64,000 nt of DNA from an uncultured Actinomycetes bacterium (lineage in GTDB: Bacteria; Actinomycetota; Actinomycetes; Mycobacteriales; Nakamurellaceae). A program made the position numbers and the translations under genes. The notes below the pieces were generated by a model. The model was not told the DNA's origin and did not search any database. It worked only from the letters and a program-made list of their open reading frames with translations. Each line of letters opens with the position of its first letter. Position 1 is the first letter of the stretch. The DNA lies in the NCBI GenBank assembly GCA_937926105.1, contig CALANS010000128.1:21572-85571 (forward strand). The letters are read 5' to 3'. Of the stretch, positions 16,473-25,856 are shown piece after piece.

Positions 16473-17914
16473 CCCGGCATCTCCCGCCGCCATCTCCCGC
16501 CCGCACCGACGCCGCTGACACAGCCGACACCGCAGCCACCGCAGCCACGCCGCCCCCGTCACCGCTCCTCCGGCCGGACCCGGCCGCGGCGCGACGCCCG
16601 GGACCCACGCCGCCCGCGCCGCCGCCCCACGGCCGAGGTTCGAACGGAACACCGGTCTCGACCTTCGCGGCGCTGCGGCTGCGCAACTACCGGCTGTACT
16701 TCTCCGGCCAGGTGGTGTCCAACTCCGGCACCTGGATGCAACGCATCGCACAGGACTGGCTGGTCCTTGAGATCACCAACTCGCCGTTCGCGGTCGGTGT
16801 CACCACCGCGCTGCAGTTCGTGCCGATGCTGCTGTTCGGCCTGTTCGGCGGGCTGGTGGCCGACCGGTACCCCAAGCGCGCGATCCTGCTGACCACGCAG
16901 AGCCTGATGGCTGGGCTGGCGTTGGTGCTGGCGCTGCTCACCTTGACCGGGAACGTCCAGGTCTGGCACATCTATGCGGTCGCCTTCGGCCTGGGCATGG
17001 TCACGGTGGTGGACAACCCGACTCGCCAAGTGTTCGTCAACGAGATGGTGCCGGTCTCGCTGGTCCGCAACGCAGTGAGCCTGAACACCGGCAGCTTCCA
17101 GATTGCCCGCATGGTCGGCCCGGCGGCCGCCGGCGTGTTGATCTCCGCCGTCGGGTCCGGCTGGGCGTTCGCGATCAACGCCGTCAGTTTCCTCGCCACC
17201 ATCTGCGCGCTGCTCGCGATGGATCCGGGGCAGCTGCAACGCATCCCCCGCGCTCCCCGGCAGCGCGGCCAGCTGCGCGAAGGTCTGCGGTACGTCATGG
17301 TGCGGCCACACCTGCTGTGGATCATCGTGCTGGTGTTCTTCATCGGCACGTTCGGATACAACTTCGCGATCTTCCTGTCCGCCTACGCCAAGGATGTGTT
17401 CGACTCTGGGGCGGATGTCTACGGCCTGTTGAACACCGCGCTGGCCGTCGGGTCCGTGATCGGTGCGCTGCTGGTCGCCCGGCGGTCCACGGTCCGGTTG
17501 GCGTACCTGTTTGCGGCGGCCGCCGGGTTCTCGGTCATGCTGATCGTGTTGGGTCTGGTCCCGTGGCTGATCCCGTTCGCCGGCCTGCTGGTGCTCACTG
17601 GCCTGTTGAACATCACCTTCAACACCACCGCGAACTCCACCATCCAGCTGTCCACCGACGCCGCGGTGCGCGGCCGGGTGATGAGCCTGTACATGCTGGT
17701 GTTCACCGGCGGGACCCCGGTGGGCGGCCCGCTGGTCGGTGCGATTACGGACGCCTGGGGCGCGCCCGTCGCCATCGCGCTGTGTGGCGCGATCTGCACC
17801 GTCGCCGCCGTCGCCTGCGCCATTCTGGCCGCCCGGCAGGCCGGGGTGCGGCTGCGGGTGGATCTGCACCGCGGGGTGCCGCAGCACCTGGTCGTGGTGC
17901 ACCGCGGCGACTGA
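16469..17914 (+). CDS. MFS exporter (EntS/DHA3-like)
   Basis: 481 aa. After a 60-residue Pro/Ala-rich N-terminal tail come about 12 transmembrane helices. The motif-A loop GGLVADRYPKRAILL between helices 2 and 3, SNSGTWMQRIAQDWLVLEIT in helix 1, and VVDNPTRQVFVNEMV are typical of the MFS_3/DHA3 group of proton-driven exporters of siderophores and drugs. Translationally coupled to the MarR gene upstream, so a toxic or self-made small molecule is the likely substrate and inducer. The exact substrate cannot be read from sequence. Confidence 0.87.
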   Translation: MTRHLPPPSPARTDAADTADTAATAATPPPSPLLRPDPAAARRPGPTPPAPPPHGRGSNGTPVSTFAALRLRNYRLYFSGQVVSNSGTWMQRIAQDWLVLEITNSPFAVGVTTALQFVPMLLFGLFGGLVADRYPKRAILLTTQSLMAGLALVLALLTLTGNVQVWHIYAVAFGLGMVTVVDNPTRQVFVNEMVPVSLVRNAVSLNTGSFQIARMVGPAAAGVLISAVGSGWAFAINAVSFLATICALLAMDPGQLQRIPRAPRQRGQLREGLRYVMVRPHLLWIIVLVFFIGTFGYNFAIFLSAYAKDVFDSGADVYGLLNTALAVGSVIGALLVARRSTVRLAYLFAAAAGFSVMLIVLGLVPWLIPFAGLLVLTGLLNITFNTTANSTIQLSTDAAVRGRVMSLYMLVFTGGTPVGGPLVGAITDAWGAPVAIALCGAICTVAAVACAILAARQAGVRLRVDLHRGVPQHLVVVHRGD

Positions 17915-17984
17915 TGGGCCGATCAGGCCCGCCCGGCGGCAATGCGCTGGCGCAATCATGGCCCGACACGGTTGGCTGAGGGGC

Positions 17985-19283
17985 ATGCCCACCAGATCGC
18001 GAACGACCACCCGAACCCCGTCGGCGCCGATCGGCCCGGTGCCGCCGCACCTGGCTCGGCCCGCGCTGACCGACCTGACCGCCGAGGAATTCGAGGCGTT
18101 TCACCAGGCCGCGCAGCGGGGCTTCCAGGAGGAGATGCCCGCCGAGGCAGTCGAATTCGATCGCAACCTGCTCGAGCACGGTGAGTTCTACGGCTACCGG
18201 GTGGGCGCCCGGTGGGTCAGCACCTTCGGCGCCTATGCCCGCACGATGACCGTCCCGGGGGGTGCGGCCTTACCGGTGGCCGCCGTCACCGCCGTCACCG
18301 TTCACGCGCCCTACCGCAGGCGGGGCCTGTTGACATCGATGATGACCCGCCAGTTCGCCGATGCACGCCGCCGCGGCCAGCCGCTGGCGGCGTTGTTCGC
18401 CTCCGAGTCGGGCATCTACGGCCGGTTTGGCTATGGCCAGTCGGCGCCGCGCGTCAGGTTGTCTGGCCGGACTCGATCGCTGAGATTCCGGCCCGACGTG
18501 GACACCGCGGCAGGCTCGGTGGACGAGGTCTCCCAGCAGGAATACCTGTCGCTCGCGGCCGACCTGCACGACCGGCTGCACCCCGCCCGGCCGGGGTCGC
18601 TGGACCGGGGCGAGCCGTGGTGGCCGCTGGCGCTCTACGACCTGCCGTTTGCCCGCGACGGCGCCACCGCGCTGCGGTACGTGGTGGGTTTCGACGCCGC
18701 CGGCCACGCCGATGGACACGCCACCTACCGGATCAAGGACGACTACACCGTCACCGGCGCCAACAACGAGGTGCGCATCACCGAGGTCGAATCCGAGACT
18801 CCCGCCGGGTACGCCCGGTTGTGGCGTTACCTGCTCGACCTGGACCTGGCGCGCTCGTTCCTGCGCCGCAATGCCCCGATCGATGACCCGATCCGGCACC
18901 TGGTGATCGACCCGCGCGCCATCCACACCGAGATCTCCGACGGGCTGTACCTGCGGCTGCTGGACGTGCCGACCGCGTTGGCGGCCCGACGCTATGCCGC
19001 CGAGGCGGACCTGGTGTTGCAGGTGCGGGACGAGATGGTGGAATCCAACGCCGGCCGGTTTGCGCTGCAGGCGGGTCCGGACGGGGCGTCGGTGCGTCGG
19101 GTGCGCCGCCGGCCGGACCTCAGCCTAGACGTGCGGGAACTGGGCACCAGCTACCTCGGCGGACCGTCGCTGGCCGAACTGCATGCCGCCGGATTGGTGA
19201 CGGAGCATCGGCCCGGCGCCGTGGCGGAGGCCTCGACCGCGTTCGGCTGGCCGGTGGCGCCGTTCTGCGCCGACATGTTCTGA
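17985..19283 (+). CDS. Eis-like GNAT N-acetyltransferase
   Basis: 432 aa. Tandem-GNAT plus sterol-carrier-like architecture of the Eis family: the acetyl-CoA loop VTVHAPYRRRGLLTSMM, then ALFASESGIYGRFGYG and the C-terminal end VAPFCADMF, where the terminal Phe carboxylate serves as general base in Eis enzymes. Eis proteins acetylate amines of aminoglycosides, polyamines or peptides as hexamers. ATG at 17985 is used; an in-frame ATG at 17958 is equally possible. It follows the MarR-MFS pair by 70 bases on the same strand; an aminoglycoside-like or polyamine substrate for the cassette is plausible but unproven. The three genes interrupt the otherwise conserved resR to gcvP order. Confidence 0.87.
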   Translation: MPTRSRTTTRTPSAPIGPVPPHLARPALTDLTAEEFEAFHQAAQRGFQEEMPAEAVEFDRNLLEHGEFYGYRVGARWVSTFGAYARTMTVPGGAALPVAAVTAVTVHAPYRRRGLLTSMMTRQFADARRRGQPLAALFASESGIYGRFGYGQSAPRVRLSGRTRSLRFRPDVDTAAGSVDEVSQQEYLSLAADLHDRLHPARPGSLDRGEPWWPLALYDLPFARDGATALRYVVGFDAAGHADGHATYRIKDDYTVTGANNEVRITEVESETPAGYARLWRYLLDLDLARSFLRRNAPIDDPIRHLVIDPRAIHTEISDGLYLRLLDVPTALAARRYAAEADLVLQVRDEMVESNAGRFALQAGPDGASVRRVRRRPDLSLDVRELGTSYLGGPSLAELHAAGLVTEHRPGAVAEASTAFGWPVAPFCADMF

Positions 19284-19327
19284 CCGGTTCGGGGCGTGGG
19301 CCTGATACCGTCGTCACCGTCGTCGAT

Positions 19328-19540
19328 CCCTCGCGGGAGAGGCCCCGGTGGCGGCAGCGCCGATCGGGGACGCCGAAGGAGCAAGTGCCTCCCCGCCAAT
19401 CTCTCAGGCCAGCGAACCGCGAGGGCTAGACACCTCTGGAAAGCAGCGTCGCCGCACCCAGCACCAGCGTGGCGCGCTCGCCGAAGGGGCAAACCGGGCA
19501 TGCCCGCCGGTGAAGCTCTCAGGCACCGATGACAGAGGGG
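19328..19540 (+). ncRNA. Tandem glycine riboswitch
   Basis: Two glycine aptamers in series. Aptamer I is closed by CCCTCGCGG (19328-19336) pairing with CCGCGAGGG (19417-19425) and contains CGCCGAAGGAGCAA and TCTCTCAGGC. Aptamer II is closed by CCTCTG (19433-19438) with CAGAGG (19533-19538) and contains CGCCGAAGGGGCAA and CTCTCAGGCA. These are the invariant blocks of the class. It sits about 90 bases before gcvP, so glycine should switch on the cleavage system, as in Bacillus gcvT leaders. The 90-base remainder before the start codon is the expression platform. Confidence 0.95.
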
Positions 19541-19629
19541 GAGGTCGCCGGGGCGTGCCCGTCACCCGCGGCGGACCGACCCGTCAGGCACCAGAGGACC
19601 GGGGTAACCCGGCGGAGGCGACGCACACG

Positions 19630-22575
19630 ATGACAGCAACCCAGCACGGCTCCGGCGCGGGCCGCCCCGACTTCGCCGGCCGGCACATCGGCCCCGACGC
19701 CGGTGAATTGGATCGCATCCTCGCCACCCTCGGGGTGCCGGACCTGGAGGCGCTGGCGGATGCCGCGGTTCCAGCGGCCATCCGATCCGGCCGCCCACTG
19801 AGCCTGCCGGCGCCGCTGTCCGAGACCGAGGCGCTGGCCGCGCTGCGCGCGATCGCCGCCCGCAACCGGCCGCTGGTCTCCATGATCGGCATGGGCTACC
19901 ACGACACGATCACTCCCGGCGTGATCAAGCGGAACGTGCTGGAGAGCCCGGCCTGGTACACCGCGTACACGCCCTACCAGCCGGAGATCAGCCAGGGCCG
20001 GCTGGAGGCGCTGCTGAACTTCCAGACCGCGGTCGCCGACCTGACGGGGCTGGATATCGCGAATGCCTCGATGTTGGACGAGGCGACCGCCGCCGCCGAG
20101 GCAATGACGCTGGCTCGGCGCACCGCGCGCAGCAAGTCGAACCGGTTCGTGGTGGACGCCGACACGCTGCCGCAGACCCTGGCCGTGATCCGCACCCGCG
20201 CCGAGCCGTTGGGCATCGAGGTGGTGGTGACCGACGTTTCCGGGCCACGCGATGCGGAAGGGGCCGAGTTGGCCGCCGACTCCGGTGTGCTGCCCACCGA
20301 GGACTTCTTCGGGCTGCTGCTGAGCTACCCGGCAGCCTCCGGGGCGGTGCGCGACCATGCGGCGCTGATCGAGGCCGCGCACCAGCGGGACGCCAAGGTC
20401 GTGGTGGCCACCGACCTGCTGGCGCTGACCCTGCTGTGCCCGCCCGGCGAGGTCGGCGCGGATATCGCGGTCGGTTCCTCGCAGCGGTTCGGGGTGCCGC
20501 TCGGCTTCGGTGGCCCGCACGCCGGGTTCATTGCGGTCCGCTCGGACCTGCAGCGCCAGCTGCCGGGCCGGCTGGTCGGTGTCTCGCACGACTCCGCCGG
20601 CAACCCCGCCTACCGGCTCGCGCTGCAGACCCGCGAACAGCACATCCGCCGCGAGCGGGCCACGTCGAACATCTGCACTGCGCAGGTGCTGCTGGCCGTG
20701 ATGGCGTCCATGTATGCCGTGTACCACGGGCCGGAGGGGCTGCGGGCCATCGCCGAGCGCATCCACGGCCAGGCCGTGACCCTGGCGACGGCGTTGCGCG
20801 ACGGCGGCATCGAGGTCGTCCACGCGGACTTCTTCGATACCGTGCGGCTGCACGTGCCCGGCCGGGCCGCCCGGATCACCGCCGCCGCCCGCGAGCGGGG
20901 TATCAACATCTGGCGTGACGGGGACGACGATGTCCAGATCTCGGTCTCGGAGACCACGACCATCGACAATGTCGGGGCCGTCATCGCCGCGGTGAGCGAG
21001 TCGGGCACGGAGCGGTTGGCGTTCGCCGGTGACGGTGCCACGTCCGCACCGGTGGCGTTGCCGCGCACCTCGTCATACCTCACCCACCCGGTCTTCCACA
21101 CCCACCGGTCCGAGACCGCCATGCTGCGCTACCTGCGTCGGCTGGCCGACTCCGACCTGGCGCTGGACCGATCCATGATCCCGCTCGGCTCGTGCACCAT
21201 GAAGCTCAACGCGACCGCCGAGATGGAAGCCGTCACCTGGCCGGAGTTCGCGAACCTGCACCCGTTCGCGCCCGCGGAGGACGCCGCCGGGCTGCTGGAG
21301 CTGATCGGACAGCTCGAGGGCTGGTTGGCCGAGATCACCGGCTATGCACGGGTTTCGCTGCAGCCGAACGCCGGCTCGCAGGGCGAGCTGTCCGGGCTGC
21401 TGGCGATCAGGGCCTACCACCGCTCGCGCGGCGAGGAGCACCGCACCGTCTGCCTGATCCCGGCCTCGGCCCACGGCACCAACGCCGCCTCGGCGGTGAT
21501 GGCCGGGATGAAGGTGGTGGTGGTTGGCACCGTCACCGATGGGCCTGGCGCCGGCAATATCGACCTGGCCGATCTGCGCGCCAAGATCGCCGCGCACGCA
21601 GCCGATCTCGCGGCGATCATGGTGACCTACCCGTCCACGCACGGCGTCTACGAGGACACCATCACCGAGATCGCCGAGGCGGTGCACGCCGCGGGCGGTC
21701 AGGTGTACGTGGATGGCGCGAACCTCAACGCCCTGGTGGGCCTGGCGCGGCCGGGCGAGTTCGGCGGCGACGTCTCGCACCTGAACCTGCACAAGACGTT
21801 CTGCATCCCGCACGGTGGTGGCGGCCCGGGTGTTGGGCCGGTGGCGGTTCGTGAACACCTGGCGCCGTTCCTGCCCGGGCATCCGCTGGCCGATTTGTCC
21901 GTCACTGCACCGGAGGACGGGGGAGTGGGTGCGGTTGCCGCGGCGCCCTGGGGTTCGGCGGGAATTCTGTCGATCTCGTGGGCGTACATCGCCATGATGG
22001 GCGCCGCCGGGTTGCGTCGGGCGACGCTCACCGCCGTGGCGGCGGCCAACTACATCGCCCGCCGGCTGGACGAGCACTACCCGGTGCTGTACGTCGGCGA
22101 GACCGGATATGTCGCGCACGAGTGCATCCTGGATCTGCGGACCATCACCAAGGACACCGGCGTCACCGTGGACGACGTGGCAAAGCGGTTGGCGGACTAC
22201 GGGTTCCACGCCCCGACCATGTCGTTCCCGGTGGTCGGGACGTTGATGGTAGAGCCCACCGAGAGCGAGGACCTGGCGGAGATCGACCGGTTCTGCGACG
22301 CCATGATCGCCATCAAGGGCGAGATCGACAGGGTGGGCTCGGGCCAGTGGCCGGCGGAGGACAACCCGCTGCGGGGTGCTCCGCACACCGCAGCCGCACT
22401 GGCCGGAGAGTGGCAGCACCCCTACTCGCGCACGGAGGCGGTATTCCCGAGCTATCCCGGCGGATCGGTCGATCCGGCGCACAAGTACTTCCCGCCGGTG
22501 GGTCGGATCGACGGGGCGTACGGCGACCGGCACCTGGTGTGCTCCTGCCCGCCAGTGGAGGCCTTCGCCGACTGA
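19630..22575 (+). CDS. gcvP: Glycine dehydrogenase (decarboxylating), P protein
   Basis: 981 aa, the single-chain form with both halves fused. Decarboxylates glycine with PLP and hands the aminomethyl group to lipoylated GcvH. It opens with [17 protein letters not shown], has [19 protein letters not shown], and in the catalytic C-terminal half [12 protein letters not shown] and the PLP lysine Lys722 in [22 protein letters not shown] at 19630 is preceded by CGGAGG and follows the glycine riboswitch. This corresponds to gcvB (Rv1832). Neither gcvT nor lipoamide dehydrogenase is in the window. Confidence 0.96.
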   Translation: MTATQHGSGAGRPDFAGRHIGPDAGELDRILATLGVPDLEALADAAVPAAIRSGRPLSLPAPLSETEALAALRAIAARNRPLVSMIGMGYHDTITPGVIKRNVLESPAWYTAYTPYQPEISQGRLEALLNFQTAVADLTGLDIANASMLDEATAAAEAMTLARRTARSKSNRFVVDADTLPQTLAVIRTRAEPLGIEVVVTDVSGPRDAEGAELAADSGVLPTEDFFGLLLSYPAASGAVRDHAALIEAAHQRDAKVVVATDLLALTLLCPPGEVGADIAVGSSQRFGVPLGFGGPHAGFIAVRSDLQRQLPGRLVGVSHDSAGNPAYRLALQTREQHIRRERATSNICTAQVLLAVMASMYAVYHGPEGLRAIAERIHGQAVTLATALRDGGIEVVHADFFDTVRLHVPGRAARITAAARERGINIWRDGDDDVQISVSETTTIDNVGAVIAAVSESGTERLAFAGDGATSAPVALPRTSSYLTHPVFHTHRSETAMLRYLRRLADSDLALDRSMIPLGSCTMKLNATAEMEAVTWPEFANLHPFAPAEDAAGLLELIGQLEGWLAEITGYARVSLQPNAGSQGELSGLLAIRAYHRSRGEEHRTVCLIPASAHGTNAASAVMAGMKVVVVGTVTDGPGAGNIDLADLRAKIAAHAADLAAIMVTYPSTHGVYEDTITEIAEAVHAAGGQVYVDGANLNALVGLARPGEFGGDVSHLNLHKTFCIPHGGGGPGVGPVAVREHLAPFLPGHPLADLSVTAPEDGGVGAVAAAPWGSAGILSISWAYIAMMGAAGLRRATLTAVAAANYIARRLDEHYPVLYVGETGYVAHECILDLRTITKDTGVTVDDVAKRLADYGFHAPTMSFPVVGTLMVEPTESEDLAEIDRFCDAMIAIKGEIDRVGSGQWPAEDNPLRGAPHTAAALAGEWQHPYSRTEAVFPSYPGGSVDPAHKYFPPVGRIDGAYGDRHLVCSCPPVEAFAD

Positions 22576-22595
22576 GAGGTGTCACTGGGCCTGCC

Positions 22596-22642
22596 TGGAT
22601 CAAGGTGCCCGGCATGGATCAAGATGCCCGGCATGGACGAAG
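22596..22642. repeat. 19-bp tandem repeat after gcvP
   Basis: TGGATCAAGGTGCCCGGCA (22596-22614) is repeated with one change at 22615-22633 and again partially (TGGACGAAG) to 22642. Forty bases on, CCCGCATGCGGG (22683-22694) is a perfect palindrome. The stretch lies between convergent gcvP and the VWA gene and may act in termination. Confidence 0.6.
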
Positions 22643-22721
22643 TTCGCCTCACCAGCAACTTGGTTCACATTTCGGCCAACTTCCCGCATGCGGGCATGGT
22701 GATCCGTGCTCGGTGAGGCGC

Positions 22722-24671
22722 TCAGCCCTCCAGCGTGAGCAGGTCCCTGAGGGTCTGGCCCAGCTTGGACGGATCCGTCACCGGCACATACTTCCCCCCG
22801 CCGGTGGACGCGATCTCCTGGTAGGCGTCCGCGGGGACGGCGGTGCCCAACCCGATCACGTCGATGCGTACCTTGCTGCCCACCGCGTCCTCGGCGTCCA
22901 GGACGGACTGGCGGGGCGTCGCGGGAGTCTCGTCTACGCCGCTGGTGATCAGCAGGATCCGGTTCTGCCGGCCATCGACCGCCGCGCCCGGCGCCTTGGT
23001 CAGGGCCTGGATGAGTGCCCCGTAGGCCCACCGGTCGCCGCCCGCCTTGAGGTTGCCCAGGGCCGACTTCAGCGCCTCCGCCCGGGTTTTGCCGTCCACC
23101 TTGCCGGACAGAGCGCCGGTACTGACCAGCTCCGGATAGCCGTCCGGCGGCAGGAATCCGGAGTCGGAGTAGGCCCACAGCCCGGCATGATCGGTGACGG
23201 AGCCGTCGGTGATGGAGCCGGCCGCCTTCCTGACCCAGTCCAGCAGCGTCTTTCCGTCCTGGGTGGCCGACATGTCCGCCGAGGCGTCCACGATGATCGT
23301 CAGCACCGGACCGCGGGCGGCGGGGTCGCTGCTGGCGGTCGTGCTGCTGGTGGTGGTCGTTGCGGTGCTGCTGGAACGTCCGGTGCTGCTGGAGTTGGTG
23401 GACGGCGAGGTCCGGGTGCTGCCGGTACCGGTGGGTGTGCCGCTGGAGGTGGCGGGTGTCGATGTGCTGGTGACGGGGGTCTGTGACGTGCTGGGGGCAG
23501 GCGAGGAGGATGCGATGCCGGACGGCGTCGCCGGGGCGGGTTGGCCGAGCCCGGCGGCGACCGCGGCATCCACCGCCGGGCTACCGGCCGGCAGCCGCCG
23601 CACCGACGCTGTGGTATCCACGCCGGCGATCGGGTCGCTGGGGTGCACCGAATCGGTCCGCCAGCCATGGTCGGCGAGAATCTGCTGGCCGGGCTTGCTG
23701 GACAGATAGGCCTGGAATGAGCTGGCCGCCGCCGCGACGGTGGGGTCGGTCCAGCCGGCGGTGATGGGCGCGGTGATCAAGGAGTCCCCGACGGTTGGTC
23801 CCGCCGGGTGCACGGCGGCAAGGTCGTGCCCCGAGGCGTCAAACGCGGCCAGGTCCGCCTCCACCACGGGAACGGCGGTGACGGAACCGGTCGCCTGGTT
23901 GCCGCCGGATCCCAGCGAGTTCAATGCGGCCGTGGTGGTGGCCGCGGTGCCGGCGGCTCCGGCGCCGAACGCCGTCAGGACGGACGATTGGGACTGTACG
24001 GCGGAGATGTCCAGTGCGTCGCTCCTGTCGGTTCCGGCCAGCAGAGACTGCGCCGCATAGCTGGTGGCGCGGTTGGCGTCGACGGGCGGCAGGGCGAGCA
24101 GCAGATGGCGGGCACCGGGCAGCGCTGCGGTGCCGGTCGGGCCGGCGGCCGCGGGAAGGTCCGACCAGGTCAGGTCGGAGACGGCGGGCACGTCGGCGGT
24201 GCGCACTGCGAGGACGACGGGGGACCACGCGAACGGGTCGGTCGGATGCCCGGCCGCTACGGCCGGCTGCACGTCGTCCAGCGCCGCGAGCGTTGCGGCG
24301 TTGTCCGGAACCCACATTCCGGGGGCCGGACCGAGACCGGACGGCCACCTCGTGCTGGGGTCACTCAGTGCCGTCAGGGCATCTGCGTCGGCGGCGGCCG
24401 AAATGGTCGCGGTGACGCACGAGGACCGCGCGACCGGGCCGGTGCGGTTGTAGGCATCCGCCGCCGCTGCGAGCGCGGGTTTGGCGCCAGGTCCGGTGAG
24501 CACGGACAGGCTGACCTTGCCCGCGCACACCCCGTCGACGGCCCGATCCGATCGGTTCACCACGACCACGTAGATCACCGTCACCGCCGCGAGGACGATC
24601 ACCACCGCGGCCGCCGTGATGACCCACCGCGCCACTCCGCGGGAGCGCCCGGCGTCCGCATGGCGCCCCAT
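22722..24671 (-). CDS. Membrane-anchored solute-binding-like / VWA-domain fusion protein
   Basis: 649 aa. One transmembrane helix near the N-terminus (WVITAAAVVIVLAAVTVIYV, residues 16-36) leaves the rest outside the cell. Residues 50-350 resemble a type-2 periplasmic binding fold: VSLSVLTGPGAKPALAAAAD, ITAPITAGWTDPTVAAAASS and FQAYLSSKPGQQILADHGW recall extracellular binding proteins. A Ser/Thr/Pro-rich linker (about 385-450), likely cell-wall spanning, leads to a C-terminal VWA domain (about 454-645) starting LTIIVDASADMS. The metal-site motif DxSxS is degenerate (DASAD), so metal binding is doubtful. Similar fusions occur in Actinobacteria without known function. It is divergent from pspA, 363 bases away, and its upstream side has 13-base repeats. 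Confidence 0.75.
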   Translation of the reverse strand: MGRHADAGRSRGVARWVITAAAVVIVLAAVTVIYVVVVNRSDRAVDGVCAGKVSLSVLTGPGAKPALAAAADAYNRTGPVARSSCVTATISAAADADALTALSDPSTRWPSGLGPAPGMWVPDNAATLAALDDVQPAVAAGHPTDPFAWSPVVLAVRTADVPAVSDLTWSDLPAAAGPTGTAALPGARHLLLALPPVDANRATSYAAQSLLAGTDRSDALDISAVQSQSSVLTAFGAGAAGTAATTTAALNSLGSGGNQATGSVTAVPVVEADLAAFDASGHDLAAVHPAGPTVGDSLITAPITAGWTDPTVAAAASSFQAYLSSKPGQQILADHGWRTDSVHPSDPIAGVDTTASVRRLPAGSPAVDAAVAAGLGQPAPATPSGIASSSPAPSTSQTPVTSTSTPATSSGTPTGTGSTRTSPSTNSSSTGRSSSTATTTTSSTTASSDPAARGPVLTIIVDASADMSATQDGKTLLDWVRKAAGSITDGSVTDHAGLWAYSDSGFLPPDGYPELVSTGALSGKVDGKTRAEALKSALGNLKAGGDRWAYGALIQALTKAPGAAVDGRQNRILLITSGVDETPATPRQSVLDAEDAVGSKVRIDVIGLGTAVPADAYQEIASTGGGKYVPVTDPSKLGQTLRDLLTLEG

Positions 24672-25034
24672 GGAACCTCCGCTCTGGACCGTGTTTCACG
24701 CCGCGTTTCAAGCCCGCGTTTCAAGCCCGCGTTTTCAAGCCGCTGCCCACTCTAGCCAGCGGATCCGTGGACTCGGCGGCGATCTGATCGGACACGGCCC
24801 CCGGTCTGGGATCACACCGTCGAGCCGTGCGCATCAGGGTGCCTCCCGGGGCAGAACCGGGGAACAGCCAGGGTCAGTGAAGTCCCGTACTCACGATGCG
24901 AGTCGAATCGGTCCGCTACCGTTGCGGTGCGGGTGGCATCACGGTGGGCCCACCTGACACGATGGACCCTGTCACGGACGCGGCGGATGTCGCTGCGAGG
25001 GGCCGGGGACCCGACGGGAGAGGACTCACACGAG
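24672..25034. other. Divergent intergenic region VWA gene / pspA
   Basis: A 363-base gap. The left end holds the 13-base repeats. The remainder has no gene I can support; it must carry the pspA promoter. A short purine run GGGAGAGGA at 25015-25023 is a weak ribosome site for pspA. I did not find a convincing ClgR-type or sigma-54-type site. Confidence 0.5.
24691..24741. repeat. 13-bp tandem repeats upstream of the VWA gene
   Basis: CGCGTTTCAAGCC at 24702-24714 and 24715-24727, then CGCGTTTTCAAGCC at 24728-24741, with a degenerate first copy at 24691-24701. The array begins 20 bases upstream of the VWA gene start, where its leader or promoter should be. Confidence 0.7.
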
Positions 25035-25853
25035 ATGGCAAACCCCTTCGTGAAGGCATGGAAGTACCTGATGGCGCTGTTCTCGTCGAAGGTCGACGAG
25101 TACGCCGATCCGAAGGTGCAGATCCAGCAGGCCATTGAGGACGCCCAGCGCCAGCACGCCGCCCTGAGCCAGCAGGCCGCCGCCGTGATCGGCAACCAGC
25201 GACAGCTGGAAATGAAGCTCAACCGCCAGATGAGCGACGTCGAGCGGCTGCAGGCCTCCGCCAAGCAGGCGCTGGTGCTGGCCGACGAGGCCAAGGCCAA
25301 GGGCGATGCCGACAAGTCGGCCCAGTACGAGCAGACCGCCCAGGTCTTCGCCACCCAACTGGTCTCGGCCGAGCAGCAGATGGAAGACCTCAAGGCGATG
25401 CACGACCAGTCGCTGCAGGCCGCCGAGCAGGCCAAGCAGGCCGTCGAGCAAAACGCCATGCAGCTGCAGACCAAGCTCGCCGAGCGCACCAAGCTGCTCA
25501 ACCAGCTTGACCAGGCCAAGATGCAGGAGCAGATCGCGTCGTCGCTCAAGTCGATGTCATCGCTCAGCGCTCCGGGGACCACGCCGAGCCTGGACGAGGT
25601 CCGCGACAAGATCGAGAAGCGGTACGCGAACGCCTTGGGCGCCGCCGAGCTGAGCAAGAGCTCGGTGGAGGGTCGCATGCTGGAGGTAGAGAAGTCCACC
25701 CTGGACATGGCCGGTTCCGCCCGGCTGGATCAGCTGCGCGCACAGCTGCACCCGGAGTTGTCCGGTACCCAGGCGCGGGCCATCGACACCGCGGCCGGGG
25801 CGGGCGACGCGGCAGCGGCCCCGTCCGCCGAGCAGACCAAGCAACAGGGCTGA
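25035..25853 (+). CDS. pspA: Phage shock protein A / envelope-stress coiled-coil protein
   Basis: 272 aa. PspA/IM30 family: an amphipathic N-terminus ([20 protein letters not shown]) that touches membranes, then long alpha-helical coiled coil rich in Gln, Ala, Lys and Glu ([20 protein letters not shown] onward) and a less ordered Ala/Gly tail from about residue 245. The family forms ESCRT-III-like polymers that stabilise damaged membranes. It is followed three bases later by pspM, the actinobacterial partner. In M. tuberculosis the operon starts with the activator clgR, which is absent here, so regulation must differ or the gene lies elsewhere. Confidence 0.92.
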   Translation: MANPFVKAWKYLMALFSSKVDEYADPKVQIQQAIEDAQRQHAALSQQAAAVIGNQRQLEMKLNRQMSDVERLQASAKQALVLADEAKAKGDADKSAQYEQTAQVFATQLVSAEQQMEDLKAMHDQSLQAAEQAKQAVEQNAMQLQTKLAERTKLLNQLDQAKMQEQIASSLKSMSSLSAPGTTPSLDEVRDKIEKRYANALGAAELSKSSVEGRMLEVEKSTLDMAGSARLDQLRAQLHPELSGTQARAIDTAAGAGDAAAAPSAEQTKQQG

Positions 25854-25856
25854 GCG

